Below are positions 59,617-64,000 of a DNA stretch of 64,000 nucleotides, piece after piece. Source of the stretch: Desulfovibrio sp. OH1186_COT-070 (lineage in GTDB: Bacteria; Desulfobacterota; Desulfovibrionia; Desulfovibrionales; Desulfovibrionaceae); NCBI RefSeq assembly GCF_003860215.1, contig NZ_RQYH01000001.1, positions 62,001-126,000 of the forward strand, read 5' to 3'. Numbering within the stretch: the stretch's first letter is position 1; each line of letters begins with the position of its first letter. Under the pieces are notes generated by a model that saw only the letters and a list, made by a program, of their open reading frames with translations, made no database searches and was not told the origin of the DNA. The position numbers and the translations under genes were made by a program.

Positions 59617-59871
59617 TCACCACGCCAGAGAAATACTGCGATCCGTATGGGGATTGACTGCGGGATTGCGCAGAACGGCCCCGGCCAGGGGCACAAGCCT
59701 GACCGCCTGCACGGCATCGGCCCTGACCACGAATCCGGGGGCGTAGACCAGACGGCCTCCGTCGTACCCGGCGGCTGCCTGCCAGAGCGTGACGCTCCAG
59801 AACAGGGTACAGGCCGTCAGCACCGCCCCCAGCAACAGATAGGGAAAATATTTCCGGTTTTGCTCCACCAT
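59617..59871 (-). CDS. Small single-span membrane protein, 84 residues
   Basis: I do not recognise this protein. From the ATG at 59871, which has AAAGGAG five bases upstream, it reads VEQNRKYFPYLLLGAVLTACTLFWSVTLWQ: a short polar head and one hydrophobic segment (about 9-32) that could be an uncleaved anchor. An extracytoplasmic tail of about 50 residues follows (YAPGFVVRADAVQAVRLVPL). It sits between the repeat-helix protein gene and speA, all minus strand. The 116-base spacer upstream (59872-59987) holds a GC hairpin at 59953-59971 and no gene. Confidence 0.68.
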   Translation of the reverse strand: MVEQNRKYFPYLLLGAVLTACTLFWSVTLWQAAAGYDGGRLVYAPGFVVRADAVQAVRLVPLAGAVLRNPAVNPHTDRSISLAW

Positions 59872-59987
59872 GTCTGCTCCTTTGCGGGGCTGCTGCCGCC
59901 GCCGGAAATCTGACATGGAAAAGCAAAAACCGTGCCCTCGGTGGACGCCGCCCAGGCCGCACAGCGGCCTGACGGCACGATACGGGC

Positions 59988-60623
59988 TTATGTTTTCTGA
60001 CGCAGTTGCGCGCATTCTTCGGCCATGCGCAGCAAATCCGGATTCTGCGGCATCACCTTGAGGCCTGCGCGCACATGCCCCAGAGCGCGCACATATTCTC
60101 CTGCGTCCATCATGGCCTTGGCCATCATGCCGAAAATGGACGTTTCGTCACGGTACAGGGCAAGAGCCTCGGCAAAAAAGGCATCGGCCTCCGAGGGTTT
60201 GCCTTCCGCCAGTTTTTTCCTGCCGTCGCGCAAGTGGTGGTCCATGGCGAGTTTGCGCTGCAGGGCGGCCTGATATTCCTCTTCATTTTCCTGCCCCTTG
60301 ATGGCGCGGTACATTTTGTTCAGCGTGGCAAGCAGTTCGCTTTCAGCCCCCGGCTGATAACCGCCCTGACCGCCCTGGGCCAGAAGAGCGGCCTGCCCGC
60401 CCCCGGACGCGCCGCCCGCCTCGCCTATCCGCGCCTTGTACTCCGGGTCTGCCACAAGGTACGACATGGCAGTGCGAAAATCGCCGCGCAGATCCGAAGG
60501 AGCGGCCTGCCCTCCCAACTCCTTGAGGGCGGAAATGGTCAAAAACAGGGCGCGCTCAAAGTCCCGGCGCATGCAACTGGCCTTGACGCGGCCCAAATCT
60601 TCACGGATTTTGCGTGTATTCAT
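59988..60623 (-). CDS. TPR-like helical protein
   Basis: This 211-residue cytoplasmic protein is almost wholly helical. Residues 1-50 (IREDLGRVKASCMRRDFERALFLTISALKEL) and 145-211 (GRKKLAEGKPSEADAFFAEALALYRDETSIFGMMAKAMMDAGEYVRALGHVRAGLKVMPQNPDLL) show the tetratricopeptide spacing of small and large residues. A Gly-rich loop lies near 92-110. A scaffold role is likely, but no partner is visible. GGGAG lies five bases before the ATG at 60623. The gene overlaps the end of the glycosyltransferase gene by 23 bases, so the two are coupled. Confidence 0.78.
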   Translation of the reverse strand: MNTRKIREDLGRVKASCMRRDFERALFLTISALKELGGQAAPSDLRGDFRTAMSYLVADPEYKARIGEAGGASGGGQAALLAQGGQGGYQPGAESELLATLNKMYRAIKGQENEEEYQAALQRKLAMDHHLRDGRKKLAEGKPSEADAFFAEALALYRDETSIFGMMAKAMMDAGEYVRALGHVRAGLKVMPQNPDLLRMAEECAQLRQKT

Positions 60624-61638
60624 GTCCACTCCCGCCGCATTGGCGTTCTGCGGCCTGCCCGTGCCGCCCCAGAACGGCGCGCAGGGCACCGGCTGTTTCG
60701 TCGTCCAGCCGGTAGGCCATGATATGTTCGCGAAAGCGCTTGTTCAGGCTCGCGGCAACGCGCGCGAGCTCCCGCTGGAATTCCTTGTATTCTTTTGACT
60801 CTTTCAGGACAACACGGCCCTGACTGTCCACATCCTCCACCAGATAACGGCGCATGGGGCGCAGGGAGCGCAGGCCGGAAAGATAGAGCAGCTTGTTCAG
60901 AAAGAGCCTGCCCATGCACAGATTGTCGCGGATGACCAGTTCACGGTGCATCCGGCGTTTGTCCAGCCCCCGCGCGGCATAGGTGGATTGGTTGTCGTCA
61001 GGCTCCTCAAGATTCTCAAAGTAGTCGGGGCCGTGGTAATAGTATTGCACAAAACCCGCCGCCTGCATGCGCAGGCCGTAGTCGCCGTCCTCGCCCCCGT
61101 AGAGGCCGTATTCCTCGTTCCAGAAGCCAAGCCTGTCAAAAACCGCGCGCGGAATGAGCACGGCCTGACCGGGCAGATTGCCCAGGCACACGCCCAACTC
61201 GCCGTGGGGCGTGGCAAGAGCGCCCGGTGCCCGGCGCAGCATGGAGCGGTCAAAGGCCCCGCCCAGGCAGGAAAGCTCCTGCCCGTGCTCCCAGAGCGCA
61301 AGGAGGTCGCGCAGCCAGTGCCGCCGCACCAGAGCCGTATCGTTGTCCAGCTTCATGTACAGGGGGGCGGGCACCAGTTCCCAGCCCACATTGGCGGCGC
61401 AGGCCACGCCCATGTTGCGCGGCAGAAGAAAGAGATGGTCAATGATGCCGTCGGCATGCAGGCGGGAGAGAGAGCGGACCAGTTCCGCATCGCTGCCGTT
61501 GTCCACCACGGTGATGCAAAAAGGCACTTCCCGCGACGTGGCGTGCAGGGCCTGGATGGCCTCCAGCGTACACCGGGGCCGGTTGAACACCGGAATGGTG
61601 ACATTGCAGACCACACCCGCCGGAGCCAAAACGCGCAT
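60601..61638 (-). CDS. Family 2 glycosyltransferase
   Basis: The product has 345 residues with a GT-A fold: VCNVTIPVFNRPRCTLEAIQAL at the start, CITVVDNGSDAELVRSL (first Asp), NMGVACAANVG, and the metal-binding LYMKLDNDTALVRRHW (DND in place of DxD). Acceptor-side motifs are AVFDRLGFWNEEYGLYGGEDGDYGLRMQAAG. It would transfer a sugar from a nucleotide donor to an unknown acceptor, possibly a glycan or protein at the envelope. No membrane span. It has its own well-formed promoter and is followed by the TPR-like gene. Confidence 0.9.
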   Translation of the reverse strand: MRVLAPAGVVCNVTIPVFNRPRCTLEAIQALHATSREVPFCITVVDNGSDAELVRSLSRLHADGIIDHLFLLPRNMGVACAANVGWELVPAPLYMKLDNDTALVRRHWLRDLLALWEHGQELSCLGGAFDRSMLRRAPGALATPHGELGVCLGNLPGQAVLIPRAVFDRLGFWNEEYGLYGGEDGDYGLRMQAAGFVQYYYHGPDYFENLEEPDDNQSTYAARGLDKRRMHRELVIRDNLCMGRLFLNKLLYLSGLRSLRPMRRYLVEDVDSQGRVVLKESKEYKEFQRELARVAASLNKRFREHIMAYRLDDETAGALRAVLGRHGQAAERQCGGSGHEYTQNP

Positions 61639-61664
61639 CCGCCCCTCCCGTTCCTTTGGCCCGC

Positions 61665-61693
61665 ACTATAGGCAGCGCGCGCCCGGGCGTCAA
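61665..61693 (-). promoter_or_regulatory. Putative promoter of the GT2-TPR unit
   Basis: On the minus strand TTGACG (61693-61688) is followed after 17 bases by TATAGT (61670-61665): five of six at both elements with ideal spacing. Initiation would fall about 20 bases before the GT2 ATG. Confidence 0.65.
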
Positions 61694-61702
61694 GAATGAC
61701 GA

Positions 61703-61731
61703 TTGACGCCGTGCCCGCGCGTTGCTACTTT
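61703..61731 (+). promoter_or_regulatory. Putative promoter of the divergent glycosyltransferase
   Basis: TTGACG (61703-61708) is followed after 17 bases by TACTTT (61726-61731), three of six at -10. It stands back to back with the minus-strand promoter, the two -35 elements being only nine bases apart. Confidence is limited by the weak -10. Confidence 0.42.
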
Positions 61732-61830
61732 TCGCGCCATGCCCGCGCGTTTTGCCCGGCCCGCGCGGGAGCTGCCCTTGCAGGACGGCGCAGGCGCTGC
61801 GGACGGCACAGGGAGGGACAGGGGAGAAAC

Positions 61831-62925
61831 ATGGCGCGCGTACTCTACGGCATACACGGCACAGGCCACGGCCACGCCATGCGTGGCCTGACCATTGCCC
61901 GCCGCCTGTCGGAGCACCAGTTCCTGTTTGTGGCCGATGACGACGCCCCCGGTGTTCTGGAACCGGAATTTCCTGTGCGCCGCATGCCCAATCTGGGCAC
62001 GGTCTTCAAAAACTACCGTGTGGACGTGTGGGCCACAGTCCGCCGTGCAGTGCCCCTGCTGCTCCACAGACGCCGCCATGTGGAAAGCGTTTTGCGCATC
62101 ATCGACGATTTCCGGCCTGATGTCTGCATGACAGACCTGGAATACTTTGTGCCGCGCGCCGCGGAGCAGGCGGGCCTGCCCTGCCTGACCCTGGATCACC
62201 AGCACATCATCACCTGCTGCCGCCACGACCTGCCGCCGCAACTCTGGTGGGACGCCTTTGTGCAGGGACTGACGCCGCGCCATCTTTTCCGGCCGACCGA
62301 AGCCAACCTGATCATCTCCTTCTACGCGCCGCCGGTGCTGCCCCGGTACAATGCCCGCGTGGTGCCGCCCATTCTGCGGGATCAGGTGCTGCGCCTGACC
62401 CCCCGCGACGACGGGCATGTGCTCGTGTACCAGAGCAATTCCACACACCGCAGGCTGGTGGATTTTCTGCGCGCGGCCACCCGCAGAACCTGCTATGTGT
62501 TCGGCTATGACCGCACCGGAGGGCGGGAAGACAATGTTGTTTTTCTGCCCAGGAGCGAAGAGGGCTTTCTGCGCCTGCTGGAAGGCTGCTCCTATGTGAT
62601 CCAGGGCGGCGGGCACACGCTCATGAGCGAGGCCCTGCATCTGGGCAAACCCATCCTGACCCTGCCCCTCAAGGCCATGGTGGAGCAGCGCTTCAACGCC
62701 CTGTATGTCGAGCGCCTGGGCTACGGCATGCAGGCCGACATGCTGACCCTGGAGCCGGAACTGCTGCGCCGCTTCGAGGCCAGTCTGCCCGCATACAAGG
62801 CCGCCATCAGCAAAGGCGTTTTTTGCGGCAACGAAACAGTCTTCGGGCTTGTGGACGCTTTTTTGCGCAACAAAAAACTGCCGGAAGCCGCCCCCCTGTC
62901 CCCAAGCGCACAGCCATCATCCTGA
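61831..62925 (+). CDS. Glycosyltransferase of the MJ1255 type (GT-B fold)
   Basis: The product has 364 residues. It starts ARVLYGIHGTGHGHAMRGLTIARRL, a glycine loop like that of UDP-glycosyltransferases and MurG-like GT-B enzymes. The C-terminal donor domain has YVIQGGGHTLMSEALHLGKPILTLPLKAMVEQRFNALYVERLGYG. This matches the family typified by Methanocaldococcus MJ1255 and Vibrio VC2487, whose substrate is not established. The ATG has GGGGAG just upstream. Divergent from the GT2 gene, so both may act in one envelope glycan pathway (inference). Confidence 0.85.
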   Translation: MARVLYGIHGTGHGHAMRGLTIARRLSEHQFLFVADDDAPGVLEPEFPVRRMPNLGTVFKNYRVDVWATVRRAVPLLLHRRRHVESVLRIIDDFRPDVCMTDLEYFVPRAAEQAGLPCLTLDHQHIITCCRHDLPPQLWWDAFVQGLTPRHLFRPTEANLIISFYAPPVLPRYNARVVPPILRDQVLRLTPRDDGHVLVYQSNSTHRRLVDFLRAATRRTCYVFGYDRTGGREDNVVFLPRSEEGFLRLLEGCSYVIQGGGHTLMSEALHLGKPILTLPLKAMVEQRFNALYVERLGYGMQADMLTLEPELLRRFEASLPAYKAAISKGVFCGNETVFGLVDAFLRNKKLPEAAPLSPSAQPSS

Positions 62926-62967
62926 AAGAAAAAACAAAAACGTGTGCATTCGCCTTCTTTTTTCAGT

Positions 62968-63028
62968 ATTGAAATTCTTTTTTGCAAACTTTGAAATCAA
63001 ATTTCAAATCTCTTGACGCGGTTCAAAT
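62968..63028 (+). promoter_or_regulatory. AT-rich palindromic region upstream of the STAS-like gene
   Basis: Four TTGAA/TTCAA half-sites occur: ATTGAAAT at 62968, TTTGAAAT at 62990, ATTTCAAA at 63001 and GTTCAAAT at 63021. The inner pair forms an exact eight-base inverted repeat with a three-base centre. A TTGACG (63013-63018) overlaps the right side and could be a -35 element (17 bases to CAGACT). The arrangement suggests an operator next to a promoter; the regulator is unknown. Confidence 0.45.
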
Positions 63029-63071
63029 TTTTTGCCAGACTGTCCCCAGAAAAAACCGACTGGAGGCATGC

Positions 63072-63461
63072 ATGAGTCCGACGATTCCCTTTTCTTCCCC
63101 GTCCTCCCTTTCCCACCGTTTCAGCCACGACAATCTGCACATCCGCCTCAAGGGCCCTCTGGAAATGCCGCAGGCCGAAGAACTGGTCCGTTTTTTGCAA
63201 AGCCATCAGGAGAGCTGCCAGCGCATTTTTCTTGACGTTCGCGGCATCACGCATGTGCAGCCCGATGCTGCGGAAAATATCAGAACCTTCCTGCAGCAGG
63301 GGGGCATTGCCGGAGAGAGGGTGCACTTCAAGGGGGAGAACGGGTTTCTCATGGCGGCCACGGGCAACCGCATCCTCACCGTGCCCGCCCCCAAAAAAGA
63401 GCACGCCTGCAAGGGCAACTGCCCCAACTGCCGTTGCCGGCACGAAAAAAGCGCGGCATAG
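63072..63461 (+). CDS. STAS-like domain protein with Cys-rich C-terminus
   Basis: The product has 129 residues. Residues 20-95 follow the beta-alpha pattern of STAS/anti-sigma-antagonist domains (NLHIRLKGPLEMPQAEELVRFL, RIFLDVRGITHVQPDAAENIRTFL). The site of the usual phosphorylatable Ser is not conserved (VQPDAAEN). The tail carries C113-x3-C117-x2-C120-x-C122 with flanking His residues, which could bind zinc or an iron-sulfur cluster. GGAGG lies five bases before the ATG. I cannot name its partner. The next 202 bases to the porin hold no gene. Confidence 0.72.
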   Translation: MSPTIPFSSPSSLSHRFSHDNLHIRLKGPLEMPQAEELVRFLQSHQESCQRIFLDVRGITHVQPDAAENIRTFLQQGGIAGERVHFKGENGFLMAATGNRILTVPAPKKEHACKGNCPNCRCRHEKSAA

Positions 63462-63663
63462 CGCGCCTGCCCCTTGTGGCGCGGCACGCGAAAAGCGCAC
63501 GGCACAGTCATGATTTTCCGGAGCGTTTTCAGCGGGAAGGCGCGCCGGTTTTGCCGGGCAGAACTGTTTTTCGGGGCGGCGTTGTCAGCCGCGGCCCCAC
63601 CTGCCCGGCCTCTCTCACAGGGCCATGGCCCGCAAAACCAGAAGCACGGAACGGAGGTTTTTC

Positions 63664-64000
63664 ATGAACGCAAAAAACAGCGCGCAGAAATTCAGAAAAG
63701 TCTGCATGGTCGCCCTGCTGGCCGCAGGCATGCTGCTGGGCGTGTCCGGCCCGGCCAGCGCCATTGACTTCAAGGTCAAGGGCGAATGGCTCGTGGGCTT
63801 TGGCGTGGCCGACACCGGCCTGACCAAGCACACCAGAAATCCCGGTTTTGGCCAGCCCAGCCAGAAGAGCAACAACAACGATGTGTTCGGCGCGGCCCAG
63901 CGCGTGCGCCTGCAACTGGACGCCGTGGCCTCCGAGGCCCTGTCCGGCACCGTGTTCTTTGAAATCGGTGACCAGAATTGGGGCCGGGATGGCGGTGCTG
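63664..64000 (+). CDS. Outer-membrane homotrimeric porin, N-terminal part (runs off window)
   Basis: 112 complete codons are visible and the frame is open to the window edge. A signal peptide (about residues 1-33: NAKNSAQKFRKVCMVALLAAG ... GPASA) is followed by IDFKVKGEWLVGFGVADTG, a first amphipathic strand, then QRVRLQLDAVASEALSGTVFFEIGDQNWG. The RVRLQLDAVASE-LSGT-FFEIGD sequence is the hallmark of the abundant Desulfovibrio porins. GGAGG lies six bases before the ATG. Size and C-terminus cannot be judged. Confidence 0.9.
   Translation, partial: MNAKNSAQKFRKVCMVALLAAGMLLGVSGPASAIDFKVKGEWLVGFGVADTGLTKHTRNPGFGQPSQKSNNNDVFGAAQRVRLQLDAVASEALSGTVFFEIGDQNWGRDGGA

Overview
The window is a stretch of bacterial core chromosome from a Desulfovibrio-type sulfate reducer (inference). 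The support is the complete hdrCBA-flx locus, a class I hybrid cluster protein, a type III glutamine synthetase, an IMP cyclohydrolase separate from its usual transformylase partner, and a truncated porin whose mature start resembles Desulfovibrio homotrimeric porins. Coding density is high and the sequence is GC-rich. I see no rRNA, tRNA, CRISPR array, insertion sequence or prophage.

Layout. 1-4750: end of rpoB, then rpoC, closed by a perfect bidirectional hairpin shared with convergent glnN (GSIII), preceded by an FKBP isomerase. 7788-9595: three small forward genes (CoA-binding, YkgJ-type Cys-rich, J-domain protein). 9817-27563: a 15-gene division and cell wall (dcw) cluster on the minus strand, mraZ-rsmH-ftsL-ftsI-murE-murF-mraY-murD-ftsW-murG-murC-murB-ftsQ-ftsA-ftsZ, with a visible promoter overlapped by phased MraZ-type GTGG boxes and a terminator after ftsZ. 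27681-30372: pyruvate kinase and an HD-GYP-like protein. 30427-32547: cupin-hcp. 32590-37506: a branched-chain amino acid ABC operon livJHMGF with promoter, internal terminator after livJ and final terminator. 37590-44759 (minus): metNIQ, an M16 protease and a YcaO protein. 44974-48776: an orphan small protein, xthA, IMP cyclohydrolase and an HflX with an extra N-terminal domain. 49439-49754: a divergent region with two copies of a 34-bp repeat. 49755-56736: hdrCBA plus flx genes, a cytoplasmic flavin-based electron-bifurcating complex linking NAD(H), ferredoxin and a thiol/disulfide couple by analogy with characterised relatives. 56903-59486: a two-domain HdeA-like periplasmic protein convergent with arginine decarboxylase speA. 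59617-64000: small membrane protein, repeat-helix protein, two divergent glycosyltransferases with facing promoters, a STAS-like protein with a Cys-rich tail, and the start of a porin.

Most genes are ordinary housekeeping genes. The points most worth a second look are the JAMM/RadC-like domain on HflX, the YcaO-M16 pair, the tandem HdeA-like protein beside speA, the fused flx subunit, and the MraZ operator. Start sites were chosen from Shine-Dalgarno spacing and family N-termini. Several genes start at GTG or TTG, and long upstream in-frame extensions were trimmed.
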